Of a stretch of DNA of 64,000 bases, positions 30,520-43,107 are shown in pieces; the first letter of the stretch is position 1, and each line of letters starts with the position of its first letter. Both the position numbers and the translations under genes were made by a program. The notes below the pieces were generated by a model. The model had not been told where the DNA came from. It did not search any database and was given only the letters and a program-made list of their open reading frames with translations. The stretch lies in assembly GCA_015680685.1 (NCBI GenBank), contig MNCI01035277.1, forward strand, positions 292,902 through 356,901, read 5' to 3'. This DNA comes from Gnetum montanum (Eukaryota; Streptophyta; Gnetopsida; Gnetales; Gnetaceae).

Positions 30520-33490
30520 AACTACAAGCCTTTCATCTATGGTCCACCATTTCAATGAATGAGGAATGGTATCTGGATGAAGTGTACCACTTTTTCAAAA
30601 ACAAGTAGGATGATGCTACTATGAAAATAGAGGAAATCACAGTACCATATTTTGTTAAAGTAATAGCCAAGATACTAAACCTTCCAAACATTAGAGCCAA
30701 TATCACCCAAATCTCTACAAGGTCTAACATAAAGACAATGAAGCTATGGGTACAAAGGGCCTATGGGATTAGTAAAAAGGGATACAATGAATTGTCCACA
30801 ACTAAAAAGATCTACTTCAAGATTTGGACCTATCATCTCTTCTTAACAAAAAGGTTGAATAGAATTTCCACCTACATTGTTAGAGGAAGTGCTATTTCAA
30901 TGGGAAAATTCTAGGCCAACATGGCTTATCTATTATTCTTGAAACAAAAAGAAGATTCTAGGAAAAGAAGGCAAGGAAACTTACTCTATCATTCCCTTAC
31001 CTTATCAAAATGTTGTTCCAATAAGCAAGAATTCTAGATTACACCAATGATTTTCTCTGCAATGCCTAGAATGCCTCATATGTCAAAGAAAGATCAAGTG
31101 GAGAAAAAAATAGGCACTAAAGGAGTAGTTGGGTCTACATTGGTACGTGATGTTCCAGCCACAAAAATAAAGCAAATAGAACCTAGTGGGTCAACACTAG
31201 CAATCGATAGACCAAAGCCAAGTGTTACTTTGGCACAACCAAATTATCATCTGTCAATGAACGATCTAGAACTAATTTCTAAAATAATAACCTATGAAAG
31301 TAGAGAAGTATAGATTGTGTATAGGGTATGGGAGAATCCAAGTAAGCTTGTCATATTAATAGGATCCATACATGGTCAAATCTCATTGCAAGCAGAAGAA
31401 AATGAGGACTCACCATAACACATATCTAGGAACACTGCATTCTTTTAAGTGATGTTAGAAATAGAAGAAGGAGTCACAATGGTGGTAATGCTACACCAGG
31501 ATGTAGTAGGAGTAGCTAACGTTATCACTAATCATATCAATGAATCTTTCAATGTTCCCATTGTGCTACTGACTAATCTTACTAAAGCAAAAGATGTAGA
31601 AACCATAGCCAGAATGTCCATGGCCCTTGATGTGACATCCCATCCTCGAATGTCATGGAAAATGTCAAATATATGATATATTAGACATTATGCATATAAA
31701 GAAAATATACTAAATGCAAAATATATGTGATATTCAACATTATGTATAAAGGAAATAATAAGAAAAATGTAGAAAGAGAAAGAAAAGAATGCTTTATCGA
31801 TATGGAATAGTGTATCCGAATCATGTTTTGAGATTGTTCCTTAGGGTTTTCTTCCTTTGACATCTATCCATTACAGGCAATCTAGCACTACCACCATGGT
31901 TAGGCTTATAACCCAGCTAGAAAGGATGGCAAGTCCACTTCCTATCCTGCTTCACCTGACTCTCATGACTTTCCTATACCGACCCTGCCACTACATGCTA
32001 ACATGACCTCTAATGCTAGGTATAAATGCCTTAGGTCAAACCCCCAAAGGTCACCTTGAAAGACACATCCATTATTACAACATGCCCTTTCGAGTCTTGT
32101 TAAGATAACAATAACACTTGTTATGAAAAGGCACAATCTTCATTAGGTAGCAGCATCATTTGGGAATGGGGATGTGACACTAGAAGAGCATGAAAATATC
32201 TTAAACCAATTGTTGAAGAGTGAACTAGTAATGAAAAATATCTTTAATATCCCAAGCAACTTCATTGCAATGTAACAAAATTAATTTCAAGGATAAGCTA
32301 GTCATGGCTAAGACTAGAGTACAACATGCTAAAGATGAAGTACAAAGGCTACAAGTGGAATTGGCCACATTAAGAGCAAAAAGGCAAGACCTTGCATGGT
32401 ATATTACATCTAACTAGCTAGAACAATTTAGAAGGAAACAAAGGGATCAATTGATGGCCAAATATGCCCAAATGAAGATGAAGAAAGAAAAAGAAATATG
32501 AAACACTTCAATGGTGAAAGCTCAAACCTATGCCCAAGCCAAAGCCTTACCTACCATAAAAAAAGAAAATAAGAAAGTTGCTACAGAAATAATAAGGTTG
32601 ACTAATATTGAGAAGTCGAAAAATATGTTGGAAGAAAGCACCCATCAACTAAGAGAGTAATTCACTCAAGTCAACCTTGATATAAGAAAATTAGTCAAGG
32701 AAAACATAACTCTATCTATGGAGGAAGTCAATGCTATATGCCAAAAGTCAACTATTGAAATTAGCATGTGGCAAAATGAGGTGAAAAAGCATGAATGGAT
32801 GAAAGAACACTTCAGAGATTAAGTGGGCATGTATAAGAAAATCAATAAAATGGAAATCCAAATGGCTAAAGCCAAGATCAATTCCATCGCAATGCAAACA
32901 CCATATTTGTAGCTTATCTTGGATAGCCTTGCCCATGTGCATCACGTTGAGATCAATAATAAAGACCTGCAAATTGACTATCTAATAAAGTACATGGGGT
33001 TAGCAACTCTTTAGTATGCTAACTTAGCCATGTTAACAGTAGGTAGGTCCAAAATAGAACTAGAGCAGCAAGTAGCTGCACTTTAGGCATTGTATGAGAA
33101 AGAGTTTGTAGATAGAAAAGATGCATAGCAAAAACTATACATAGCAAACTTTGAACTACACATGGTCAAAGCTAGCTACCAAGATCAAAAGGATGTAGCA
33201 AAAAATATGGCTTGGAAAGTGAATGATTATCAATAGCTAAGGAATATATCCAAGGCTTTCAAAGAGGAAAGAAATTAGTTTGCAACTTAGTATGTAAAAT
33301 CCAACAAGATGTTCCCACAATTGCAATTTCCCTAGTAAGTACTGACTCTAGAAAACATTGTTGAATTCATGTGGATGGTACATGATCCAAGATTAGAAGA
33401 AGAGACACTTTGGGCACTACTCAATAGATATCAATTTCAGAAGCTTAATGACAAAGGAAAGAAGCTTATTGAGGAACCACCACTACTTTG
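30520..33490 (+). pseudogene. Element P extra ORF: globular N-part and coiled coil
   Basis: The plus frame begins WYLDEVYHFF, then TVPYFVKVIAKILNLPN, KLWVQRAYGI, IYFKIWTYHLFLTKRLNRIS and YIVRGSAISM (30560-30910). The same segments, in the same order, are in D2 at 37085-37530. After a Pro/Ser-rich linker and a second conserved part (VMLHQDVVGVANVITNHINE, 31480-31560), the region 32290-33480 is a long Lys/Glu/Leu/Gln-rich heptad-like coiled coil (KTRVQHAKDEVQRLQVELAT). It ends at a stop near 33490. The position between integrase and 3' LTR is that of the env-like ORF of Athila elements, but no signal peptide or membrane segment is evident. It weakly resembles the 'putative plant transposon protein' type. 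Function unknown. Confidence 0.6.
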
Positions 33491-33723
33491 AACATAAGGA
33501 CTAGATTAAACTTTTTTTATTTTGTTTTAATTTTTTTTTTCATAAGTGTTAATCATGCACTACATGATAATTTTACAAATACTTCTTGAACTAAAATGTG
33601 GCATTCATAGTGCAGTTAATCATGTATATAATTCATGAGATCAAAATCTATATATAACTCCATAAATTTTGTAAGGAAATCTATCCTCCTTTGGTTTTAA
33701 CTTGAGGATGAGTTTTCAATCAC

Positions 33724-33734
33724 TCATAGGGGTA
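33724..33734 (+). other. Polypurine tract of element P
   Basis: CATAGGGGTA lies directly before the LTR start TGATAAAAC. It corresponds to the minus-strand GTCATGGGGGTA of D2 and D3 at the same position. Confidence 0.7.
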
Positions 33735-34095
33735 TGATAAAACATGTGTATATGCAACCTATTACATTATATCATAGTTATGATATGTTAGCAATGCATA
33801 CATCATCATAGATGTCATGTCATAGGCCATGGTCATGCCTATAAATACCAACCCAATCTCACATCAAAACAACAACTTTCTACCAACACTTGGTAGAATT
33901 CTTACAATTTGCTTTTGTGACTTAAAGTTAGAGCTAGAGTGAATGCCTACAGTGTGGTGATCAATAGTTGTACAGAATATTTATTTGAGTAGATTAATCC
34001 TAGATGTAATTCATGAACAAAAATAATGATCAAGATCATTTTTTTATCATTACAACATCTCACTTGGCTTAATCTTTACTTTTCATCATGATTAT
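33735..34095 (+). repeat. Element P 3' LTR, left part
   Basis: The LTR starts TGATAAAACATGTG. It has a dyad ATATCATAGTTATGATAT at 33769-33786 and a TATA box CTATAAATA at 33839-33847. It is interrupted at 34095 by D2; the LTR resumes at 43108. Confidence 0.75.
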
Positions 34096-34894
34096 TGATG
34101 AGGAGCGAGGATTCCTACGCTCAACCATACGAATATGAGCGTGTAAGCATGATTCAGTTGAGTTTCGTAGATGGACTAGTTGTGGCACCTAGACAATTAT
34201 ACATTGATCGTAGTTCATTGTCTTCCCACCTAGACTAGTAGTAGCTTTGTCATGTATGGTTAGTCTAGAGTGAGGCATATGATGTTGTCCTAATTCTACA
34301 TTACTCTTGATAATAGAAAAGATAAATTGATTAAACTAATAATGGAAGAAAAACCTAAATTAGCCTATGGTGATGGTATCTATCCTTAACCATCTATACA
34401 TGTCTTGTACTTCATGGGATTACTGCTAGGCATGCTAAGTATTCACACTTAAACACTTGTGATTAAGGCATACACATTCTGCTTAATGACAAGAAAAGTA
34501 AGTAACAATAAAGCAAACTGTTAACTAAAGAAGGCATTAAATAATTAAAACAACAAAAACTAATCTAAATGAATGCTACAATGACAAAAGTAATCTCAAT
34601 CTTTATTGTTGATCATGCACGTGTCCAAGTACATCACACTCGAATAAATGTGTGGTGCAATTATAAACATCACACTACAGGCATGCACTAGGAAAAACTA
34701 GCTTGAAAGAAAGAAATTGAAAACTGGAAACTAAACTTCCAAAAGAACTAGAAAGAAAAGAAATTTCCTCCCCAAAACTTTTCAACTGTGCACTTGAGTG
34801 TTGTATTGATAGGCTAACATAGGAATCACGATATCGTATCCAGGCCACGATATCATGTACCCGATATTAGGGCTTGGCAAACCGCGATTCATCA
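34096..34894 (-). repeat. 3' LTR of element D2
   Basis: The plus strand starts TGATGAGGAGCGAGGATTCC and ends AACCGCGATTCATCA. The polypurine tract (minus GTCATGGGGGTA, plus 34895-34906) abuts it. Two GATATC-type dyads lie at 34826-34870, near the U3 edge. Confidence 0.92.
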
Positions 34895-35299
34895 TACCCC
34901 CATGACTAAATAAAAACTCATCCTCAAGTTAATATAATGAGAAACAAGCCCCTTACAAAACATTATGAAGGTATGGGATTATTGACTCCTATTAACTAAC
35001 CATGCCATAGTATGGGAAACACAAAGCTTGGACACAAAACACAAAATACAAAATGTTGGAAGTCATGTGGTTCCTAGAGGTGGTGACTCCTCCATTAGTG
35101 CTTTTCCTTTTTCTGGTACTATAGGCTTTTGACATTGCTGACATGTGAGAAGCACCTAAAATTTCTCTTCTTCCATCTAAGGATCATGCATAGTCCATGC
35201 TAATGTCCCAATGTTTGATGGAGCTAGCACCTCCATGGGCATGACAGTTGTGGAAACATTTGGTTTACTTTGACATACCACGCAACAAACTATCGTCGT

Positions 35300-37540
35300 T
35301 CCTCCTCATAGGGTTTGGCTTTATCTTGTAATTAATGGTAATATGTTAGGTAGAAAGCCAAATTTGCTTCTACATCTCTTTGATCATAGTAGCTTGCTTT
35401 GACCACTTCTAATTCAGAGTTTGTAACTTCTAATTTTTGCAACATTTTCTTATGTTCAACAAACTTTATCTCATAATTAGCGTAAGTGACGACTACTTGT
35501 TTCTCAAGCTCATTTCTTGGATGCCCTATTGTTAACATGGCTAAGTTGGGATATCATAGATTTTCCAACTCCATGTACTCTGTTATGTCTTAAATCTATA
35601 GGTCCCAACTTTTTAGTTCTACTTAGTCGACAAAGGTATATGTATCCAATATGACTTACTAGTCAGTCTGTTGAGCACTAAAAGAGTTAATGTAAGTCTT
35701 AGCCATACAGATATCCTTTTCAATTATTTCTTTGTACATCCCCACCTAATCATGGAAGTGCTCTTTCAACTTCTCATGCTTCTTGGCCTCATTTTTCCAC
35801 ACACTGATCTCTATTGCCATCTTTTGATGGATGGCGTGAACCTCCTCCATAGAAAGGGTTCTATTTTCCCTGGCATAAGCGATTCATATCTTGGTTGACT
35901 AGTACTAATTATTCTTACATCTATTGAAAACTTTCTTAGAGAACATTCTTTTATTTCTCAATTACTGTCAATCAAAGATTTTCAGCAGTAAGCTATTTAT
36001 TCTCCTCCTGTAGGGCCTTGAGAGCCTTAGCATGTGCGTACGTTTGAGCTTGTGCCTTGGAAGCATCCCAATTGGCCTATTCTTTCTCCCTTGCCATCCT
36101 TTCTTATTATCTTCCAACAATTTATTTATTTGCTCATTTTTGAAAACATTTAATTTGTCAGCTACAATGAATTGAAAAGGATCCCTTCGTTCAGCTTTAG
36201 GGTGACAAGCATTTCTTGTGGTCCTTGTAGCTCCGCTTCCGCATGCTCGCCCTAACTTCAACCATGAACAATTTTCCTTTAGTTAAAATGAGTTCTAATT
36301 GTATTGCTATGACATCTTAAGGGATGTAAAATAAGAAAGTCATGACTTGTTCTGTTTGCAGTAAGCAATTCAAAAAATCCTCATGTTCTATAGGAGTCAT
36401 TGAGGAACTGGCCAAAACTTGAGCATCACTTGCTTCTGTGAAATATTCCAGTGACACAAAAGGGACATTAAAAGATTCTTTGATGTGGTCTACGACCACC
36501 TCTGTTGCACCTACTACATCTTGGTGCTACATGACCACAAGTATGGCACCTTCACTAGTTTCTAAACTAACTTGGAAGAATGCGGCATTCTTAGAGATAT
36601 ACTAAGATCACTAGGACTCTACTCCTAAAATCAATGAAATGTGTCCACTCATGGGATCAGCTGAAACATTGGGCTACACGACATTGTTAATGACCCTGAA
36701 TAAATTCTTGGCATCATAACTCTGCCAACTAACCATCTCAACAATGGTTTTGAGGTGACTAATGGATGGTCGATAATCTTGTTGTGATGATGGCGATTGT
36801 TGGACTTGTTGGCTTGTGGGTTGTGTGCTGGGTCCTACTTCCTATTGTTGGCTAGGCCCTACTGTTTGAGGCATAGTGGGCCTAACCATTTGCTCTTCTT
36901 CTTACTCTGATTTCTTACCAACATCTTTTCTTGATGCCAGCAATTTGAGTAATTCAACATACAAAGAATTTTGGGCTTTTCTAAGAACATCATTTGTATA
37001 GCCTAAAATTCCAACATGTCTACATAGCTTCCTAATGAGACAAGGAAAAGTCAAGGCAAGCTTCCCTGTCTTTCTTTCTTCAAATTACCTTAGTATTTCT
37101 ATCAAATATAAATGGGGCAAATTTGTATTAAATTTTTCCATCAAAATTGCACTACCTCGCACCGCATAAGAAGATAGTCTGTTTAAGTATTTGGTGGGAA
37201 AAATGTGATAAGTTCCAATCTTGAAGTAAATCCTCTCTTCCAGGGTCAATTCTCCATAAGCTTTATTTTCTTTTTCATAAGCTCGTTTCAACCATAACTT
37301 TCTTACATCTGCATCTAAGCGAGTGGATAGATGAGCAACCTTTGATCCTTCATTTGGAATATTCAAGACCTCTGCAATGGCCCTTGCAAAGAAATCAATG
37401 TGAATGCCACCTACATTGGCAATGGTGCCTTCTTCCTTACCATGCCAAAATTGGTATGTCTCATCCAAATACCAATCACCACTTTTTGAGAGAATGGGCC
37501 AAACTCAGTGAAAGGCCTAAAATTGAGCTCCACAATCACA
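35300..37540 (-). pseudogene. Element D2 extra ORF, homologous to that of P
   Basis: The minus open stretch 37468-37085 (127 codons) reads GIHIDFFARAIAEVLNIPNE, RKLWLKRAYE, IYFKIGTYHIFPTKYLNRLS and SYAVRGSAILMEKF. It aligns with element P at 30560-30910. Further on, VVVDHIKESFNVPFVSLEYF (36499-36317) matches the second conserved part of P. The coiled-coil portion is represented by 35538-35332 (NELEKQVVVTYANYEIKF, KASYYDQRDVEANLAF). Stops and frameshifts interrupt it. The region is shorter than in P, so part of the coiled coil is lost. Family unknown. The conservation between P and D2 shows it was a real gene in this retrotransposon group. Confidence 0.65.
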
Positions 37541-39690
37541 GTTAAGAAGGTAGACTTCTTTAGAATGGCTTAAAGACATTCTAGGAACAACATGAGACGT
37601 TGCCCTAGTTCTAGGGCTCTAACTTCTCCACCTTCTACGTGGCCAAATTTCCTAATGAATGCTAAATGAGTGTGCTTCCTACTCTACATGTTCTACATGA
37701 GGTCCCTTGCCTTTGCCTCCTCTCAGGCATTTAGCTACTCCTTGCAAAGGTCCTACTTGATCTCCTCTTTTTAGGGCCATCTGTAATCACACAAAGATCA
37801 ACTGTTACTAAGTTTGTGTAGAGAAATTTTTATCAACCCATACCTTACTCATTACCTTAGTTAATAGTCCATAATTACATAGTGTGATTTTAGAGTTGGA
37901 AATATTTCTAAGAAGTGGATCCAAAAGGTGTTATTGTTGACCTTGCATCATTAGGTTTTTTCAATTTCTTTACATGTGGCACTTACAATCATTTGGGTGG
38001 CCTGGGTGATTGATGAAAATTAACTTGGCATTTAAACATAAAATGTTTCTTTAGTAAATGTTGAATTTCTTACCCCTATGATATCCTTTGAATGATAGAA
38101 AATTTCAAAAAAGGTATATGCACTTCATACTGTAGTACCCCTCCCCACCCCCTTCCCACCCCCCCCCCCCTTCCTAATGACTAAGTGGAACACTTTGAGT
38201 TCAAATAGGATCAGACAGAATTGAAATTGGAATGTTAGGGAGCTAGATATTACACTTGGAAGATGGAGAGGTAAAGCTCTAAGTCATAGAAGAAAATTTC
38301 AACAACTTCCCTAGTGGCAAATGAAGGAAATGAACATTGAAGTAGGTGAGGTCGTAACTATATATAGGTATGCAAGACCCGATATTGCATACCCAATATT
38401 GAGTCGAACGTGATATTGTGTACATGATATCGCATCCCCACCAACATGCACTGAATGCAAAGAATGAGTGAAAATAATGAATTTTTGATATTTAATGAAG
38501 GAGTTGAGATTAAATTGGAAGGTCTGGGGTACTTGGAAAATTAATTTTCAGGCACCAGAAGTATGTCATGGTAGAGTCATATATTAAAATTTGTGAAAAG
38601 GGGCTAGGAAAAAGGGTGTATAATAATTGTTCAGGAATAATTGATTAAGATGATAAGGGAAAGGATACTTCACTTAGGTGAGTAGTTGGAGGGTGTAAAA
38701 TAATGTGGTCATGTGCAACTGGGATAAGTTACAAAAGTTACACAAGTGGATCCTCCCTAAAGCAGGCTCTAGCCTATGATGTCCTTGTGGAACCACACGT
38801 CTAATGTCTGTGGGCACTAGAGAAGTTGAATGTAACATATAGCTATGAACAAAACACACATGTTAGAACCACCAAGTTGAGATAATAACTCTACATTACA
38901 CCAACCACAAGTTATGAACATTTAGACAATGAGATGAGATGAATTGTAGAAGGAATCGTAGAAATTGAGGCATGAGGTTCTAATGATGGTCACAATGGAA
39001 TCTTGTATGTAATTAGTGGGTAAATAACCATGTGTTTGGATTTTCAAGTTTTAGACTAAGTCCATACCACATTACAGTGACACCACATTGCTTCATCCCA
39101 TCAACAAACAACCATAAGTCTACCAAAGTTACAAGGAGTAACATCACTTGGCATTTTATTCAAGGGAGGAGCAAGGGAGGCATGGTGACACACTTTTTTT
39201 AATGGCTCTATGAAGTCACCTACCTTCATGCATGGGTACATGTCTTTCCAATGGGACCCACAAAAGCTTATTTAATGCCATTTTGAGTTGCTCTTACTGC
39301 CATTTTTCATTAGATCTACAAGGATATAATTACAAGCTCAGCAACATGATAGAACATACGGAAGTAGCCAAAGAGAATCTATGAATCCCCTTGATGTCAC
39401 ACCCTTGTTATTCCACCTTGGTCCTTCACTTGTCTCTCCAGACCCAATGATTATCAGATTATTTATAGTTGGATGATGAAAAAGATTACCATTGTGACTA
39501 GAGCATGAACCTCTTATTAATAGAATAGGTGGATGGATGTCATGGTCTCAATGCCTGAATAATCAATCCCTTATTACTAGGCAACACAGAGAAAAACCTC
39601 TCCTTAATGGGCAACATGATCAACTTATTCCTAGTCAAGATTACAACAAAAAATCGTAAAACAAAAAGATAAAATAACACCTAAGAATCC
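37541..39690 (-). other. Element D2 noncoding region between extra ORF and gag
   Basis: No pol motif is found on either strand, although protease, RT and integrase belong here in an autonomous relative. It contains a C-rich run at 38137-38174 and an LTR-edge-like block with GATATT or GATATC dyads at 38372-38428. One CATGTACCCATGC motif copy lies at 39220-39250. The part after 39360 is homologous to 28305-28440 of element P. Confidence 0.65.
38137..38174 (-). other. G-rich tract on minus strand (quadruplex-like)
   Basis: The plus strand has CCCC-T-CCCC-A-CCCCC-TT-CCC-A and then twelve C. The minus strand thus has five or more G-runs with 1-2 base loops, a strong G-quadruplex pattern. It lies in the noncoding part of D2. 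Confidence 0.8.
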
Positions 39691-39696
39691 TGGAAA

Positions 39697-41399
39697 TTAG
39701 AATGGAGGATGACCCCCATGACTAAACATTTTTTCATGACTATGATTAATAAGTGGATGAATAGGATCCATGCATGTATGAAATGTTAGGAACTCCTCAT
39801 GCCCTAGCCACTGGGTGTCTATTGGTGGTATGGTTGGGTAGAGAAATTGTTGTTCACACACTTGATTATAGAAAGCATAGTGGGGTACGTTAGATGGTCT
39901 GTGTACATGTTGAGGGAAATCAGGCCCACTATGGCACCCTTGACTATATGACAGTATGCATGGATCTATGTTTCCCTTCACATTGGTGAATTCACTGGAT
40001 CGTGTGGATATTGGAGTGTGAGGTGGAGGCATGGGTATAATGATAGGGGCTATTGATGGAGCTAAGGAAGGTGTGGCCTGACGTTGACCTTGGGCTAGTT
40101 TAGAGGGTGAAGTAGGTTTAGAAGCGTAATTCTTCTTCCTATGGCCATGCCTAAAGAAGGAACGCTTCCAATGTTGCATAGGGAACCTATTTTTATTAAT
40201 AGCAGCAACACAAATTACATCCGTTGGTTGGCACAGTGGTGTGGAACTATCTAATACATATGACGGTAGTGTAGAAGGAGGTGAAGGATGAGAATACTGA
40301 GGGTGAGGAGAAGTGTGAAAATTATGAGGTGGTGATCCCTTAGGAGAAGACACGGATCAATGGTACTTAGGAGAGTGATAACTGCAATTGGAGGTAGAGG
40401 ATTCAAAACTGGTTGGAGAAACAAGATGTTGAACATAGTAGGCATTTGGTTTTGGTGGACAAAGAGGATTTGGTTGGCTAGATGGTGGCCTCACCCATGC
40501 CTATGAGTTTTGCCACTACGGTGGAGCAAAGTGTTGAGGCTGGTAATAGCTTCCCTCAAGATAGTACAATGGGTTATGGGGTTGTTCATAATTACCTTGT
40601 GGAACAAGGATGCACCTAAATCGATACCTTTGTATGAATTTTGGATGCAGCTTCCCTGCCTAATGCTCATGTAGATGTGACAAGACTAGGCAATGGCCCT
40701 TTGGATGGTCATATAAACAAACATCACATCCATTCTCATTATTTGTAGTTGATCCTTTGGCCTCATTACCGTTAGCCATTCTCCTCGATTGCTGAACATT
40801 GTTCTTAACTATTTTTGATTTGTGTGCCCTCTATTTTTTTTAATTGCTAGGTTTATTTTGGATGACCCTCTCCTCGACAGTGTCTTCTAAGTTCACACTT
40901 TGTTCATTTGCTCACACAATCATCTTGTTATGCTTTGCCTCAATTTCATCTATCTATTTCTGTATTGGCAAAGGTTGGGATTGTATCACCCTTTCAAAAT
41001 TGGTCGCTTCCTCTTCCTTATAGTTCCGGACCTTTGTTGTTTCTAAAGTTAGGTCCCACTCAAATTCTTTAGCATTCTTCCATTTAGATAATTCTCTCTC
41101 TTCTTTCACCAAACGCTCTATTAGTTCTTTGACCTGGTGGGCTTGGAGCTTATATAGTTATCCTTGGGCATAATTTCCAAGGTTCACCCTTTTTTCATTG
41201 CTAACCCATCTATAATGTGGAGTATTTTCTCTTTCTCAGAGAACTAATGACCTGGACATTTATTTAGTAAGGAATAGTATCTATCTAAGGCCATGTCCAA
41301 GGGTTCTTATTATTCTTGTTTCCATCTTTGGATTTGTCTCCTCAAGGCGGACACTTGCGCATAGGTCTAGTATCTTTTATTAAAAAGTTCTAACATGGT
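39697..41399 (-). pseudogene. Element D2 gag C-terminal, Pro-rich and knuckle-like part
   Basis: The longest undisturbed frame of the window (40353-39697, 218 codons) is Pro/His/Ser-rich (SPKGSPPHNFHTSPHPQ). It continues from an upstream part containing a Cys/His cluster (CDVCLYDHPKGHC near 40710) and a Tyr/Gln/Pro-rich stretch (YYQPQHFAPP). Element D3 has the same sequence type at 53451-54170. This is the C-terminal part of an Athila-type Gag, after the capsid core. Stops break it between 40354 and 41399. Confidence 0.65.
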
Positions 41400-42268
41400 T
41401 TACCATTTTCTAATTGAATTTGGTTCCAATGATCTATACCACACTTTGACTTTATCGATTAGTGTCCTAGGAAAGAGCTTAAGCTTTTGCCATTTACTAT
41501 CCACATTTTTGAGCACACCAACATCATGGAAGTCTTGTAAATGATGTTGAGGATCTGAATCATAGCCTCCTATAAATTTTGGAATATTATTCAAGTCAAG
41601 CTTAAGTGGTCGACTCTTCTTGTGATGCCTGTGAGATATCTTAATGGACTCTGTGATGTGCATTAGGCTTTTAGGGACTAACAGGGATTTATCATCATCA
41701 GACAAGTTGTGATTAAAATCTCTATTTGATCAATGGTGACAATGGGGCTTGTGTTCAATTTGATTTTTGCTTTTATTCCAACCCTTTTGTGGAGCTCTAT
41801 CTCTATACCCACCTTCATCTTCATCAGAACTAAATGTTGAAGTTGAGGGGGAAGATGAAAAGGAGGAACTGACAAGATAGCCATGGCTTCTATAATGTTC
41901 CTCAAGGTCCCTTGGTTTATCATTTCTAAGTACTGACAAGGTCTTAGGCCTTGTGGCCTCCCCTAGTTTAGGACTAGTGTCATCTTCTTTAAGATTGTCT
42001 ACCTTAGGTGAATGTAGTCTTTGAGTGTCATTAGGGTGGCCATGGTCATCAAAAACCCCTTCATAAGGTGGATCACTCCAATCTTCTTCATTGTATATTT
42101 CGTTAGTTCTCTAATGAATAGGTGCACTATATGGTTCATTATCATTTTCACATGAGTGAGACATTATTGTCGATTTGTGGTGTGTTTGAATACTTCTTGA
42201 AATATATATCGTTAATAACCTTTTACAGTGATCTTGTGTAATATAACTAATGTAGATAACTAGCACCA
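41400..42268 (-). pseudogene. Element D2 gag core (Retrotrans_gag)
   Basis: The minus frame 41705-41400 reads LKLDLNNIPKFIGGYDSDPQ, HHLQDFHDV, KLKLFPRTLIDKVKVWYRSL and EPNSIRKW, the classical gag capsid motifs (IPxFxG, LFPxTL, WYxSL). Upstream, 41939-41678 is Ser/Asp/Glu-rich and corresponds to the spacer in D3 (55600-55240). The start near 42160 encodes MSHSCEND, but stops follow. Confidence 0.82.
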
Positions 42269-42286
42269 TCCTTGACAATAGTGCCA
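42269..42286 (-). other. Primer binding site of element D2
   Basis: Minus strand TGGCACTATTGTCAAGGA, one base inside the LTR. It is a decayed tRNA-Asp type PBS (TGGCGCCGTTGCCGGGGA), with all differences being transitions. Confidence 0.75.
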
Positions 42287-42287
42287 A

Positions 42288-43102
42288 TGATGAGCGACGA
42301 GGTATCCCTACACTCAACCATATAAATACGAGCGTGTATGCACAATCTGATCGAACTCTATGGATGGACTAGTTGTGGCACTTAGACAATTATACGTTGA
42401 TCATAGTTCGTTGTCTTCCCACCTAGACTAGTAGTAGCTTTATCACATATGGTTTAGTCTAGAGTGAGCCATATGATGTTTTCCTAATTCTACATTACTC
42501 CTTCTAATAAAAAAGATAAATTCATTAAACTAATAATAGAAGCAAAACCTAAATTAGCCTATGGTGATGGTATCTATCCTTAACCGTCTGTACACATCTT
42601 AGACTTCATGGGATTACTATAGGGTGTGCCAAGTATTTGAACTTAAACACTCGTGATTAAGGCATACACATTTTGCTTAATGATAGGAAAAGTAAATAAC
42701 AATAAATCAAACTGTTAACTAAAGAAGTCATTAAATAATTAAAACAATAAAAATTAATCTAAATGAATGCTACAATGATGAAAGTAATCTCGATCTTTAT
42801 TGCCGGTCATGCACGTGTCAGGGTATGTCACACTCGAACAAAGGTGTCATGCAATTACAAATGTCACACTACAGGCATGCATTGGGAATAACTAGCTTGA
42901 AAGAAAGAAATTGAAAATTGAAAACCAAACTACCAAAAGAACTAGAAAGAAATGAACTTCCCTCCCCAAAACTTGTCAACTATGTGTTTGAGTGCTATAT
43001 TTATAGGCTAACACAAGAATCACGATATCGCGTATACAATATAATATCCAAGCTGTGATATCGCATATCCAATATCAAGGCTTGGCAAACAGCGATTCAT
43101 CA
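42288..43102 (-). repeat. 5' LTR of element D2
   Basis: The plus strand starts TGATGAGCGACGAGGTATCC and ends AACAGCGATTCATCA. It is closely similar to 34096-34894. The minus TATA-like CTATAAATATAG is at 42995-43006, and the U3-edge dyads with GATATC lie at 43022-43078. Confidence 0.92.
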
Positions 43103-43107
43103 ATTAC

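Larger units (their letters stand above)
34096..43102 (-). mobile_element. Element D2: complete, pol-less Athila-like element
   Basis: 9,007 bp with both LTRs (799 and 815 bp). Target duplications differ by one base: ATTAT at 34091-34095 and ATTAC at 43103-43107. The order on the minus strand is 5' LTR, PBS, gag, Pro-rich region, about 2 kb noncoding, an extra coiled-coil ORF, PPT, 3' LTR. No protease, RT, RNase H or integrase is recognisable. It inserted into the 3' LTR of element P. It is probably a non-autonomous derivative of the D3/P family. Confidence 0.88.
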
